The notes under the pieces: model-generated
Databases searched by the model: none
Seen by the model: the letters and a program-made list of their open reading frames with translations, nothing else
What the model was told of the DNA's origin: nothing
Assembly (NCBI GenBank): GCA_040772005.1
Contig: JAXGYZ010000011.1
Location: forward strand, 124,001 to 188,000
Direction of reading: 5' to 3'
DNA: 64,000 nucleotides
Source: MWBF01 sp040772005
GTDB lineage: Bacteria; Chloroflexota; Anaerolineae; CG2-30-64-16
Part shown: in pieces, positions 43,749 to 53,811 of the stretch
How positions within the stretch are numbered: the first letter of the stretch is position 1
Layout: every line of letters starts with the position of its first letter
Position numbers and translations under genes: made by a program

Positions 43749-44894
43749 TCAGGGCACAATCGCAAGCTGGCGGAAGGGGCCCGTCTTGAGACGGTCCCAG
43801 TACCCGCGCTGCTCCAGCCCGCCGGCAGAGAAGACCGCCACCCCCTGCGTGCCGATGCCGCGGGCGTAGTCGATGCGATCCATGATTCCCTCAAACGGCA
43901 CGACGCTCCCGCCGACCCCCAGCCACACCTGTCCCTGATCTTTGAGCCCCGCATGGCTGTCCGCACACGCGCGCCACTTGTTGATATCGCCGTCGAACGT
44001 CGGCCCGTAGATCATCGGGACCAGGACGTCGAGCGACCCCTCGGTCAACCAGCGGTGCGAATCCTGGTAATAGTCGTGGTAGCCCTGCGAGGTGGGGAAG
44101 TTCATCGCAGGCGTCTTCTTGTACGTGAACCAGACCGCCGCGCTCAGCCGGGCCGCGGGCCGGATGCTGCGCATCATGGCGCGCACCTGGCCGACCCAGG
44201 CGGTGATCTGGCCGCGCTGCCAGTCCTCGCGTGTCACAGATGGGTTGGCGGCCTGCCAGCGCACGAGCGATTCCGGATCTTGCGAGTACTGGCGGCCCGG
44301 GTAGCGCACGCGGTCGAGGTGGATGCCATCGACCGGGTAACGGGTCACGATGTCCTGGATGACGGCCAGGTTGTGCGCGTTGACCCGCTTGACGCCGGGG
44401 CTGCCCCAGACGTACTCGTGGCAGGGCACTTCGCCGCTGGCCGACTCCGACATGGGCCGCGGTCCGCTCGATCGCTTCGCGTGGACGCGCCAGCTCCCGT
44501 CGCCGCCCAGCGACCAAAAGGGGTGTTCGGGCGAGGTGTGGGGCGGCTGGCCGCGGCCGCACTCCCAGACGGAATAGACATTGACATAAGCGTGGAGTTC
44601 CAGCCCGCGGCTGTGTGCCGCGCGGATGGCATGTGCCAGCGGATCCCACGCAGGGTCGCGGCCGAGGGAAGCGGCGGTCGTGCCGGTCAGCCGGTAGGCC
44701 CACGGTTCGAGGCCGGGCGCATAGTAGGCGTCACCGGTCGCGCGCACCTGGAAGAAGATGATGTTGAATCCGGCATCCGCCGCCCGGTCCAGCAGGTAGT
44801 CCAGCCGGGCCGCGCGCAGCGGCGGGCTGCCCCAGTCGAAACGCGAGAACCACAGCGCCCGTGCCTCGGTCGTCAGCACAAAGCCGTCTTCCAT
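43749..44894 (-). CDS. Glycoside-hydrolase-like protein (GHL10/DUF187 type)
   Basis: 381 residues, TIM-barrel-like, with ALWFSRFDWGSPPLRAARLD at the start, GFNIIFFQVRATGDAYYAPG, GLELHAYVNVYSVWE and YPVDGIHLDRVRYPGRQYS, the hallmark of the GHL10/DUF187 family, plus LDVLVPMIYGPTFDGDINKW. No signal peptide, so the substrate is intracellular or unknown. It likely shares an mRNA with the PIG-L gene upstream, 93 nt apart. Confidence 0.8.
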   Translation of the reverse strand: MEDGFVLTTEARALWFSRFDWGSPPLRAARLDYLLDRAADAGFNIIFFQVRATGDAYYAPGLEPWAYRLTGTTAASLGRDPAWDPLAHAIRAAHSRGLELHAYVNVYSVWECGRGQPPHTSPEHPFWSLGGDGSWRVHAKRSSGPRPMSESASGEVPCHEYVWGSPGVKRVNAHNLAVIQDIVTRYPVDGIHLDRVRYPGRQYSQDPESLVRWQAANPSVTREDWQRGQITAWVGQVRAMMRSIRPAARLSAAVWFTYKKTPAMNFPTSQGYHDYYQDSHRWLTEGSLDVLVPMIYGPTFDGDINKWRACADSHAGLKDQGQVWLGVGGSVVPFEGIMDRIDYARGIGTQGVAVFSAGGLEQRGYWDRLKTGPFRQLAIVP

Positions 44895-44909
44895 GACCTC
44901 ACCCCCCGA

Positions 44910-44937
44910 CCCCCTCTCCTGCGCGCAGGAGAGGGGG
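44910..44937. repeat. 28-bp perfect palindrome between GH-like and PIG-L genes
   Basis: CCCCCTCTCCTGCG and its exact complement meet with no loop (a 28-nt palindrome). A partial C-type heptamer arm (GCTTCCAGC-type, about 44959-44986) follows, a half-element related to E10. No obvious terminator T-run. Confidence 0.7.
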
Positions 44938-44987
44938 AAGCCGCATCAAAGCACAGCGCGCAGCTTCCAGCATCCAGCTTCCAGCCT

Positions 44988-45713
44988 TCACCACACGCGC
45001 ATGGCGTGGAACGACTCGGCAAACTCCAGCCCGCAGCACTTGCCGGTCTCGCGGTTCCATTCCTCGAGCCACTTCAGCGCCTCTTCCTTCTGGCCGAACT
45101 GGCTGACATGGCAGCGCGTCGCATCCAGCTTCTTCTGCCACGCGGGCGAGATGTCCACCGTAATCTCACCCTCGCGGTTGCTGCCGCCGAAGAAGAAGAA
45201 CCGCTTGACATCGGCCACCTTGACGCCATCCTCGAGTTGCTCGGGGTGGTAGAGCTCCATTTTGGACGGCATGTAGGCCTCGACCGCCGCGCGACCGGCC
45301 GCGGTGTGGTCGGGGTGGGCCTGGCCGGACCAGTAGGGGTCGAACGTGAAGACGGTGTCCGGCTGCCAGCGGCGGTAGATGTTGGCGATGGCCGCGCGCA
45401 GGGCCAGATCGGCCACCAGCTCGCCGTCGGGCAGGCCGAGGAAGAAGACCTCATCCAGGCCGAGCACGCGCGCGGCATCCAGCGTCTCCTGGCGGCGCAC
45501 CTCCGCGAGCGTGTCGCGCGTAAAGGCGGGATCGTGCGTGCCGATGTCCCCGTCCGTGCCCAGCAGCAGGGCGACCTGCACGCCCCGAGCGATAAACAGG
45601 CCGATGGTGCCGCCTGCGGCTGTCTCCAGGTCATCCGGGTGCGCGGCGACCACCAGCACGCGCTTGACCTCTTCACCGAATTGCTCGATCCCGAATCGTT
45701 TCTCGTCTGTCAT
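44988..45713 (-). CDS. PIG-L family N-acetylglucosaminyl deacetylase-like protein
   Basis: Zn-dependent LmbE-like deacetylase family. ATG at 45713 with GGGAG upstream gives 241 residues; the longer frame is rejected because it crosses the promoter. Motifs: VVAAHPDDLETAAGGTIGLF (AHPDDxE), and YWSGQAHPDHTAAGRAAVEA (HPDH) with the metal His. The substrate cannot be inferred; the family includes deacetylases of GlcNAc-type sugars. No signal peptide. Confidence 0.85.
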   Translation of the reverse strand: MTDEKRFGIEQFGEEVKRVLVVAAHPDDLETAAGGTIGLFIARGVQVALLLGTDGDIGTHDPAFTRDTLAEVRRQETLDAARVLGLDEVFFLGLPDGELVADLALRAAIANIYRRWQPDTVFTFDPYWSGQAHPDHTAAGRAAVEAYMPSKMELYHPEQLEDGVKVADVKRFFFFGGSNREGEITVDISPAWQKKLDATRCHVSQFGQKEEALKWLEEWNRETGKCCGLEFAESFHAMRVW

Positions 45714-45742
45714 ATCAACTCCCACAACATGAGTGCAACGCG

Positions 45743-45769
45743 TCAGGTGCGCAGGGTGTGCGCACCTGA
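45743..45769. repeat. 11-bp hairpin in the PIG-L 5' leader
   Basis: TCAGGTGCGCA (45743-45753) pairs with TGCGCACCTGA (45759-45769) around GGGTG, 30 nt upstream of the PIG-L start and next to its -10 box. Could be an operator or RNA hairpin. Confidence 0.5.
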
Positions 45770-45778
45770 TGTTGGCCC

Positions 45779-45807
45779 ATTGTAAATCGCAGAGGGCGCG
45801 ACGGCAA
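45779..45807 (-). promoter_or_regulatory. Putative promoter for PIG-L (minus strand)
   Basis: TTGCCG (45807-45802), 17-nt spacer, TACAAT (45784-45779). Start point near 45772, just upstream of the hairpin at 45743-45769. Confidence 0.6.
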
Positions 45808-45876
45808 ATCGCCGGAATATATCCAGTAACTCTGCATGTAACGGCGGATTCGACTCCGCTGACAGATGTCATATCT

Positions 45877-45905
45877 TTGGCTGAAAGTCGGCTGTAGGGT
45901 ATACT
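45877..45905 (+). promoter_or_regulatory. Putative promoter for the Clp-type ATPase
   Basis: TTGGCT (45877-45882), 17-nt spacer, TATACT (45900-45905, 5/6 match). About 30 nt before the ATG at 45938. Divergent from the PIG-L promoter; the space between shows no other clear motif. Confidence 0.7.
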
Positions 45906-45937
45906 GAAGCGTCATTCCAAACAGGGACAAGGAACGC

Positions 45938-48163
<2,226 letters not shown>

Positions 48164-48170
48164 TCTGCCG

Positions 48171-48203
48171 ACAAAACGGGGTTCTGTCAGAACCCCGTTT
48201 TGT
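48171..48203 (+). terminator. Hairpin after the Clp-type ATPase
   Basis: ACAAAACGGGGTTCTG (48171-48186) pairs exactly with CAGAACCCCGTTTTGT (48188-48203) around one T, 16 bp, ending in a TTTTGTTT stretch. It starts 7 nt after the stop and likely ends the transcript. Confidence 0.75.
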
Positions 48204-48239
48204 TTATGTGACGTTTGTGCATTTATTGCGATGTAATAG

Positions 48240-48245
48240 TATAAT
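48240..48245 (+). promoter_or_regulatory. -10 box for the 48271 gene
   Basis: Perfect TATAAT within TAGTATAATACTAATGG. No good -35 hexamer at 16-18 nt (TTGTGC at 19 nt). Start would fall near 48252. Confidence 0.5.
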
Positions 48246-48270
48246 ACTAATGGATTTCGCCTGAGGAGTA

Positions 48271-48612
48271 ATGACGATGGCTGACTACCTGGTGGTTTTC
48301 AGACTGCGGACAGACGGTCTCGCAGACCACGATGCGCTCCGGCGCTTGATCGAGGACGTCTACTTCCCTGCGATGCACGACGGCCCGACGCGGGCGGGCA
48401 TGGTGATGGAGACGCTGCTGTTGGGCGGCGAGGCAGAGAATGAGGGCGGTGATTACTGGCTGCACGTCCGGTGGGATGGTATCGAGCCGAGGCTGAACTG
48501 GGTCTTGCCGAATGAGACGTCTGAGGCGGGTGCGCAGTTGGCCGCGCTGGGCGTCACACCCGAGCACATCGGCAGCCATCGCATCCTGGCCGCACGCCAG
48601 AGCGCCTTCTAG
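48271..48612 (+). CDS. Unrecognised small alpha/beta protein
   Basis: 113 residues from the ATG at 48271 (a second ATG at 48277 is closer to MADYLVV); GAGGAG precedes it. MADYLVVFRLRTDGLADHDA and HVRWDGIEPRLNWVLPNETS suggest a ferredoxin-like or dimeric alpha/beta barrel domain, but no family is recognised. No membrane segments. It has its own -10 box and ends near a convergent hairpin. Confidence 0.6.
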   Translation: MTMADYLVVFRLRTDGLADHDALRRLIEDVYFPAMHDGPTRAGMVMETLLLGGEAENEGGDYWLHVRWDGIEPRLNWVLPNETSEAGAQLAALGVTPEHIGSHRILAARQSAF

Positions 48613-48658
48613 ATGCAACCACGGAACAAACGGATCAAGCGGAACAGCCGAAGAGTCT

Positions 48659-48679
48659 GCATTTGAGAATGCGGACTCC
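48659..48679. repeat. Second copy of convergent-terminator motif
   Basis: Twenty-one bases identical to 43711-43731, starting GCATTTGAGAATGCGG. Lies between the plus-strand gene at 48271 and the minus-strand GP-PDE gene, which ends at 48697. The outer CCGAAGAGT and ACTCCTCGG can also pair. Confidence 0.6.
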
Positions 48680-48696
48680 TCGGCCTGTATCGGTGC

Positions 48697-49440
48697 TCAG
48701 ATTTGCTCGAACAGATCCGGGAAGTCGGAGCCGATGCTGTCCACGCCCATGTGAGCCAACATGCGGATGGTCGGCAGGTCATTGGGATTCCACGCGCTGA
48801 CCGCGATGCCCGCGGCATGCGCTTCCTCGATCATCGCGGGCGTAATATACGCCCAGTGCGGGTTGAGGGAGGCTGCGCCGGCCAGCCGCGCGGCGGACAC
48901 CGGGTCCACGAGGCCGCCGACGTACAGGATGCCGGTGACGACCTGCGGCTCGATGAGCTTCGCCTCGCGCAGCACGAGGTGGTCGAAGCTGATGACGATG
49001 GCCTTGTCGAGCATGGCGAACTCGCGCAGCAGGTCGATGACCTTGCCCGCAATGCCCGGATAGTAGATGGGGCCGTTCTTGATCTCGATGGCGACCGGCA
49101 CGCGGTCCACGGCCCAGGCGAGCAGCTCGCGCAGCGTCGGCACCTGCTCGCCCGCAAACTGAGGGTCGAACCACGAGCCCGCGTCGAGCTGCTTAAGCTC
49201 GGCCAGGGTCAGGTCCTTGATGAAGCCGTGGCCGTTCGTCGTGCGGTCCACCGTGTGATCGTGCATGACGATCAGCTCACCGTCCTTGCTCAGGTGGACG
49301 TCCGTCTCGACCGCCTGCACCCCGATCTCATAACCCCGGTTGAACGAGGCGAAGGTATTCTCCGGTGCGTGGCCCTTGGCCCCGCGGTGTCCCACGCGGC
49401 CGACCGGTGCGCCGGGCTGGCGCAACAATGCGTATGCCAT
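48697..49440 (-). CDS. Glycerophosphodiester phosphodiesterase
   Basis: Hydrolyses glycerophosphodiesters to glycerol 3-phosphate and an alcohol. 247 residues: GHRGAKGHAPENTFASFNRG, ETDVHLSKDGELIVMHDHTV (metal Glu/Asp and catalytic His), VPVAIEIKNG. ATG follows GGAGGCATC. No signal peptide, so a cytoplasmic form. Upstream lies the 23-bp palindrome. Confidence 0.93.
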   Translation of the reverse strand: MAYALLRQPGAPVGRVGHRGAKGHAPENTFASFNRGYEIGVQAVETDVHLSKDGELIVMHDHTVDRTTNGHGFIKDLTLAELKQLDAGSWFDPQFAGEQVPTLRELLAWAVDRVPVAIEIKNGPIYYPGIAGKVIDLLREFAMLDKAIVISFDHLVLREAKLIEPQVVTGILYVGGLVDPVSAARLAGAASLNPHWAYITPAMIEEAHAAGIAVSAWNPNDLPTIRMLAHMGVDSIGSDFPDLFEQI

Positions 49441-49460
49441 GATGCCTCCATAGTTTCTTT

Positions 49461-49509
49461 GTTATGGTGTGGCGTGCCGCAGCTTCGCTGCGGCACGCCA
49501 CACCATAAC
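49461..49509. repeat. 23-bp perfect inverted repeat upstream of the GP-PDE gene
   Basis: Arms 49461-49483 and 49487-49509 are exact complements (left begins GTTATGGTGTGGCGTGCC) around a 3-nt loop (TTC). It spans from the AMMECR1 gene end to the GP-PDE leader, and would make a very stable stem in RNA or a cruciform in DNA. The AMMECR1 stop lies 5-7 nt to its right. Confidence 0.85.
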
Positions 49510-49514
49510 CCTGA

Positions 49515-50030
49515 TCACTCATACTTCTCGACCTTGAACCGGTACAGGTCGACCGGCTCGTGCGGGTCCAGGCCTGCCTTCATGCGCGCGTAACGCACCT
49601 GGGTCGCGACGTCGTCGATGCCTTCGATGTCGGGCAGCAGCAGCCCGCGGCGCCAGCCATGCTGGACGATAACGCCGTACTGCCGGGGGTCCAGCTCGGC
49701 CTCGGATGAGATGCGCTCCGGCGGGTGAAGCACGCTGACGTCGATCACCAGGTCGGCCAGCTCGCCGGCCTTGACCGGCGGAAAGCGCGGGTCGCGCGTG
49801 GCCGCGGAGATGGCGTTGTTGATGACCTCCTGCGCCAGCGTGTCCTCGGTCGCTGTGATGGTGCCGATGCAGCCGCGCAGCTCGCCGGTGCTGCGGGTGT
49901 GCAGCGTCACGAACGCGCCGGCAGGCTCGCCGGTCACGGCTGCGGGCGCCTCTGTCGGGCGCAGGTGCCGCCCGTGGCGTACGTAGGCCTCGATCGCCGC
50001 ACGGGCCAACTGGACCAGCGGGTGTTCCAT
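49515..50030 (-). CDS. AMMECR1 domain protein
   Basis: 171 residues with FVTLHTRSTGELRGCIGTIT (the conserved LRGCIG motif), PRFPPVKAGELADLVIDVSV, and ERISSEAELDPRQYGVIVQH. The AMMECR1 family has no established enzymatic function; some members fuse to MEMO-like domains. SD GAGGTCAGG. Downstream is the palindrome at 49461-49509. Confidence 0.9.
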   Translation of the reverse strand: MEHPLVQLARAAIEAYVRHGRHLRPTEAPAAVTGEPAGAFVTLHTRSTGELRGCIGTITATEDTLAQEVINNAISAATRDPRFPPVKAGELADLVIDVSVLHPPERISSEAELDPRQYGVIVQHGWRRGLLLPDIEGIDDVATQVRYARMKAGLDPHEPVDLYRFKVEKYE

Positions 50031-50077
50031 CCTGACCTCCTCATCTGGCCGCTTTCAATCGCCAGGCGGCTGAGTTA

Positions 50078-50680
50078 CTACTCGGCCAGCTCCCCGGTCA
50101 GTTCCGGGTCGGCCCACACGGCCCAGGCCCAGGAATGCTCGCCCAGGCCGTCGGTTGCCAGCGTCAGGCGGAGGACGTTGCCCGCCTGGAAGGGCAGCTT
50201 GACCTCAAAGGGCTGCCAGGTGCGCGGGTAGACGGCCCGGCTCCACACCTGCCAGCCGTCCACGCGCACTCGAAACGCGACCAGCCGGTCATCGCCCTGG
50301 CCGCCGTCGCGAATCCCGATGGCCGCGCGTAGCCGCAGGTCCTTGAGGCCCGCGGGCACCGGCACGTGATACTCGATCTGGGCCTCGCCGTTAACGGGCG
50401 GGTGCTGCCAGAGCGCGGGCCGGCGCTCGCCGCCGACTACAGCCTCGGCCAGCTTGACTTCCATGCCCTTGGACACCTTGGATGCGCGCACATCGGCCTG
50501 GGCGAAGTTTTCGAGGAAATTGTAACACCAGGGGCGACCTGCGTCGTGCTCGCCCGGCGCGAGGTGTTCGCTGCGCCAGCGTAGATAGGCTACGTACTCG
50601 CGCACGAGCGCCTGGTCGGCGGGTGTAAGTGCGGCAATGCTGTCCAGCAGGTCATGACTCGTTTCGGTCTGAGCGGTCAT
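50078..50680 (-). CDS. Putative NPCBM-like domain protein
   Basis: 200 residues from ATG at 50680. The N-terminal 45 residues are helical (LLDSIAALTPADQALVREYV), similar to small DUF-type helical modules. The C-terminal part, LRLRAAIGIRDGGQGDDRLV, AFRVRVDGWQVWSRAVYP and EVKLPFQAGNVLRLTLATDG, resembles NPCBM/NEW2 carbohydrate-binding beta-sandwich modules. No signal peptide, so an extracellular role is not supported. Function otherwise unknown. Confidence 0.6.
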   Translation of the reverse strand: MTAQTETSHDLLDSIAALTPADQALVREYVAYLRWRSEHLAPGEHDAGRPWCYNFLENFAQADVRASKVSKGMEVKLAEAVVGGERRPALWQHPPVNGEAQIEYHVPVPAGLKDLRLRAAIGIRDGGQGDDRLVAFRVRVDGWQVWSRAVYPRTWQPFEVKLPFQAGNVLRLTLATDGLGEHSWAWAVWADPELTGELAE

Positions 50681-50762
50681 CATTCCCTCTCGCTTGTCAG
50701 CTTGGTGCCGTACGGCAGATTCTAGCACTCTCGACTGGTCTGCGCCAGCAGGGGAAGGGGCC

Positions 50763-50834
50763 TGGAGTCGAGGCTTGAGCCGGTCTGGGATTGCTTTAGC
50801 GTTCACTGCTTGACCGGCTGAAGCCTCGACTCCA
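50763..50834. repeat. 22-bp inverted repeat upstream of the NPCBM-like gene
   Basis: TGGAGTCGAGGCTTGAGCCG (50763-50782, arm to 50784) pairs with 50813-50834 across a 28-nt loop, with one mismatch. It lies in the 5' region of the minus-strand gene at 50078 and downstream of the cPGS-like gene. Confidence 0.65.
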
Positions 50835-50858
50835 CAGCGTTGTGTACCAACAGAAAGG

Positions 50859-50881
50859 CGGAGGCACGACGCTGTGCCTCC
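50859..50881 (-). terminator. Hairpin 3' of the cPGS-family gene
   Basis: GGAGGCAC and GTGCCTCC pair around a 6-7 nt loop and, in the minus direction, are followed by GCCTTTCTGTTGG. It lies about 55 nt past the stop of the GTPase gene. Confidence 0.5.
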
Positions 50882-50933
50882 GTCTGGTCAAACCGGCGCC
50901 CGTTGCAGAGCTTCGGGGCCGGGTTGGCCGCGC

Positions 50934-52250
50934 TTAGCCCAGCCGCTGCCGCAGCACGTCTTCGAGCGCGGGTTGGCCGATGACCTGGAGTTCGTAGCTC
51001 ACGCGTTGGACCGGATGATAGATGGTCGCAACGCGCGTCAGGTCGATGGGCGTGGCCGAGATGACCAGGTCACACGGCACGCGGCGGATGGTCTCTTCGA
51101 GGTCCTTGATCTGCTGGCCGCCGTAGCCCATTGCGGGCAGCAGCGTGCCGATGTCGGGATATTTTTCGAACGTCTCGGTGATGGTGCCGACGGTGTAGGG
51201 CCGCGGGTCGATAATCTCCGCGGCGCCGAAGCGCCGGGCCGCGACGATGCCCGCGCCGTACTTCATCTCGCCGTGCGTCAGCGTGGGGCCGTCTTCGATG
51301 ACCAGCACGCGCCGGCCGCGGATGGCCGCAGCATCGGGCAGGAAGATGGGCGACGCGGCCTCGATGACGACTGCGTCCGGGTTGACCTGCGCGGCGCTCT
51401 CGCGCACCGCGGTGACGTGGGCCAGGTCCGCGGTGTCCACCTTGTTGATGACGATGACATCGGCCATGCGGAAGTTTGCGGCGCCGGGCCAGTAGGTCAG
51501 CTCGTGGCCCGCGCGGTGCGGGTCTGCGACGACGATGTGCAGGTCGGGCTTGTAGAAGGGCAGGTCGTTGTTGCCGCCGTCCCACAGCACCACGTCGGCC
51601 TCCTGTTCGGCCTGGCGCAGGATGGCCTCATAATCCACGCCCGCGTAGACGATGACGCCCCGGTCGATGTGCGGCTCGTATTCCTCGCGCTCCTCGATGG
51701 TGCAGTCGTGCGCGTCCAGGTCGGCATAGGTTGCGAACCGCTGCACGCGCTGCGCGACGAGGTCGCCGTAGGGCATCGGGTGGCGCACGGCCACGACCTT
51801 CTTGCCCATCTGCTGCAGGGCATGGGCCACGTAGCGGGTCGTCTGCGACTTGCCGCTGCCGGTGCGCACCGCACACACCGCGACGACCGGCTTGCTGGAC
51901 GGGAGCATGGTCTGCTGCGGCCCGATGAGCCGGAAGTCTGCGCCCGCGGCGATGACCGTAGCCGCTTTGGTCATGACATATTGGTTGTTGACATCCGAGT
52001 ACGCGAAGATTACCTGGTCCACCCGCAAGCTGCGGATGAGGTGTACCAGCTCGCTCTCCGGGTGGATCGCAATCCCCTCCGGGTAGAGCCGCCCGGCCAG
52101 CTCTGCCGGGTAGCGCCGTCCCTCGATGTTGGGGATCTGGGTTGCCGTGAAGGCTACGACTTCGTAGTCCTCATTCTCACGGAACAGGGTGTTGAAGTTG
52201 TGAAAGTCACGCCCCGCGGCGCCCATAATCAGGATACGTTGCTTCGCCAT
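50934..52250 (-). CDS. Cyclic 2,3-diphosphoglycerate synthetase-family GTPase
   Basis: 438 residues from ATG at 52250, with GGAGCG upstream. N-terminal Rossmann-like region (MAKQRILIMGAAGRDFHNFN), P-loop CAVRTGSGKSQTTRYVAHAL near residue 132, ADVIVINKVDTADLAHV (G4-like NKVD), and the C-terminal VISATPIDLTRVATIYHPVQ. Matches the family typified by archaeal cPGS; the reaction in this organism cannot be told from sequence. Confidence 0.82.
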   Translation of the reverse strand: MAKQRILIMGAAGRDFHNFNTLFRENEDYEVVAFTATQIPNIEGRRYPAELAGRLYPEGIAIHPESELVHLIRSLRVDQVIFAYSDVNNQYVMTKAATVIAAGADFRLIGPQQTMLPSSKPVVAVCAVRTGSGKSQTTRYVAHALQQMGKKVVAVRHPMPYGDLVAQRVQRFATYADLDAHDCTIEEREEYEPHIDRGVIVYAGVDYEAILRQAEQEADVVLWDGGNNDLPFYKPDLHIVVADPHRAGHELTYWPGAANFRMADVIVINKVDTADLAHVTAVRESAAQVNPDAVVIEAASPIFLPDAAAIRGRRVLVIEDGPTLTHGEMKYGAGIVAARRFGAAEIIDPRPYTVGTITETFEKYPDIGTLLPAMGYGGQQIKDLEETIRRVPCDLVISATPIDLTRVATIYHPVQRVSYELQVIGQPALEDVLRQRLG

Positions 52251-52290
52251 TGATCGCTCCGTTAGCATCTATGCTGCGTTATCGGGTGGT

Positions 52291-53244
52291 TTAGGTGCTG
52301 CTATCGCTCGTCGCCATCGACGGTCGCGGCCGGTAGACTGCGCGTGCGAAGAGCACGCCCAGGAAATAGAGGCCGAGCAGCGGCACCATCACCAGCGCCA
52401 TGTTGACCGGGTCGACCGTCGGGGTGATGGCCGCGGCGACGAATGCTACGCCCGCAATGGCATAGCGCCATTGCTTCATCATCGTCTTGGGTGAGACGAG
52501 GCCCAGCCGCGCGAGCATCGCCATCACCAGCGGCGTCTCGAAGGCGGCCCCGATCCACAGGAGGACGGCCAGGACGAAGGAGTAATAGGGCCGGATGTCC
52601 CAACTGGGCTGCGCAATCGAGCCGCCGGTGCCCAACAGGAAGGGCAGCATCACCGGCAGCAGGACGTAGTAGGCAAAGATAATCCCGCCGATGAAGAAGA
52701 GCAGCACCAGCGGTGCGCCGATGATTGCCACCATCTTGAACACCGCGATTTCCTGCGGGTTCTCCAGCGCGGGCCGGATGAACATCAGAACCTGGTAGAG
52801 CATCACCGGCAGGGCCAGCACCAGCGCAGCGCTGAAGATGATTTCCATGCGCACCCAGATCATGTCGGTGGGGCGCAGGAAGATGAAGAGCGCGTTGCCG
52901 GCGGGCGCCTGCAGGAAGCGCAGGATGGCGTCCACAAAGAAGGCTGTGGCAATCGCGCCGAGCAGCATGGTCCCCATGACCACGAAGATGCGCTTGCGCA
53001 GCTCCAACAGGTGCTCGACCGCGCCGTACATGATCTGCACCAGGTCGTACAGCGGGCTTTCGCTGGCCGCCCACATGCCGCGCGCGGCATCGAGGGTCAA
53101 CGGCTCTTGCTCGGCCTGGGAGCGCCGGAAGTTGGTGAGCATCAGCCAGAGCTGTTCGATGCCGCGCGGCAGCTTGCTGGGGCCGAGCAGGGCGATGGCG
53201 ATGATGATGAGAATGACGAAGCCAAAAACGCCGGTAAACGACAT
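52291..53244 (-). CDS. tatC: TatB/TatA-like module fused to TatC
   Basis: Twin-arginine translocation component. 317 residues: the first 50 contain one membrane segment (VFGFVILIIIAIAL), then LGPSKLPRGIEQLWLMLTNF, i.e. the GP-x-x-LP hinge and amphipathic helix of TatA/TatB. From about residue 72 the TatC part follows: VEHLLELRKRIFVVMGTML, RPTDMIWVRMEIIFSAALVL and about six membrane segments. No frame break is seen between them. A separate tatB-like gene is directly upstream. Confidence 0.85.
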   Translation of the reverse strand: MSFTGVFGFVILIIIAIALLGPSKLPRGIEQLWLMLTNFRRSQAEQEPLTLDAARGMWAASESPLYDLVQIMYGAVEHLLELRKRIFVVMGTMLLGAIATAFFVDAILRFLQAPAGNALFIFLRPTDMIWVRMEIIFSAALVLALPVMLYQVLMFIRPALENPQEIAVFKMVAIIGAPLVLLFFIGGIIFAYYVLLPVMLPFLLGTGGSIAQPSWDIRPYYSFVLAVLLWIGAAFETPLVMAMLARLGLVSPKTMMKQWRYAIAGVAFVAAAITPTVDPVNMALVMVPLLGLYFLGVLFARAVYRPRPSMATSDSST

Positions 53245-53247
53245 GGG

Positions 53248-53808
53248 TCAGGCCTCCGCGCCTGGGGCCGGCTGCTGCGGCTCGGTAGGGGGTGTGACGT
53301 CCGTTGCCGCGGGTGTTTCAGCCGCGGCGGCAGGCTCCGCGCTCGCGCTGGGCGAGCCGGGCGGCAGGATCCGGTTTTCCGGCTCTGCAGCGGGCGCTTC
53401 GGTGGCTGCCGGCACAGGAGATGGCGTGCTTTCTGCCGGTGCAGCGCTTGCGGCTGTGGCCGCTGCCGCAGCCGCCGGATCTTCGCCTGTCTCGGCGGCC
53501 TTGAGCTCGCGCACGACCGACTGGCGCAGGGCCTGGCCGGGGTTGCGGAAAGCCTGGGCCGCGGTTGCGACATCCTTGAGCGATGTGCCGGCCTCCTGGA
53601 AGGGTTCAGTGATTTCCTTGGCCGGGGCCTCGATGGCGGCGCGCGCCTGGTCGATCTCGCGCGAGAACTCGCGCGTTGCGCGGCGCATGTCCTTCATCGC
53701 GCGGCCCAGCTTCGAGCCAATCTGCGGCAGGCGATCCGGCCCGAACACCGCCAGCGCGACGATCAGGATGACGATCAGTTCAAGCGGCCCAATTCCGAGG
53801 ATGTCCAC
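53248..53808 (-). CDS. tatB: TatB-like twin-arginine translocase subunit
   Basis: GTG start at 53808 with AAGGA upstream. 186 residues: membrane segment MDILGIGPLELIVILIVALA, hinge FGPDRLPQIGSKLGRAMKD, amphipathic helix, then a long Ala/Pro/Glu-rich C-terminal tail (EAPAAEPENRILPPGSPSAS). The length and tail suit TatB rather than TatA. Its stop is 3 nt from the tatBC-fusion ATG. No second short TatA is seen in the window. Confidence 0.85.
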   Translation of the reverse strand: MDILGIGPLELIVILIVALAVFGPDRLPQIGSKLGRAMKDMRRATREFSREIDQARAAIEAPAKEITEPFQEAGTSLKDVATAAQAFRNPGQALRQSVVRELKAAETGEDPAAAAAATAASAAPAESTPSPVPAATEAPAAEPENRILPPGSPSASAEPAAAAETPAATDVTPPTEPQQPAPGAEA

Positions 53809-53811
53809 ATC

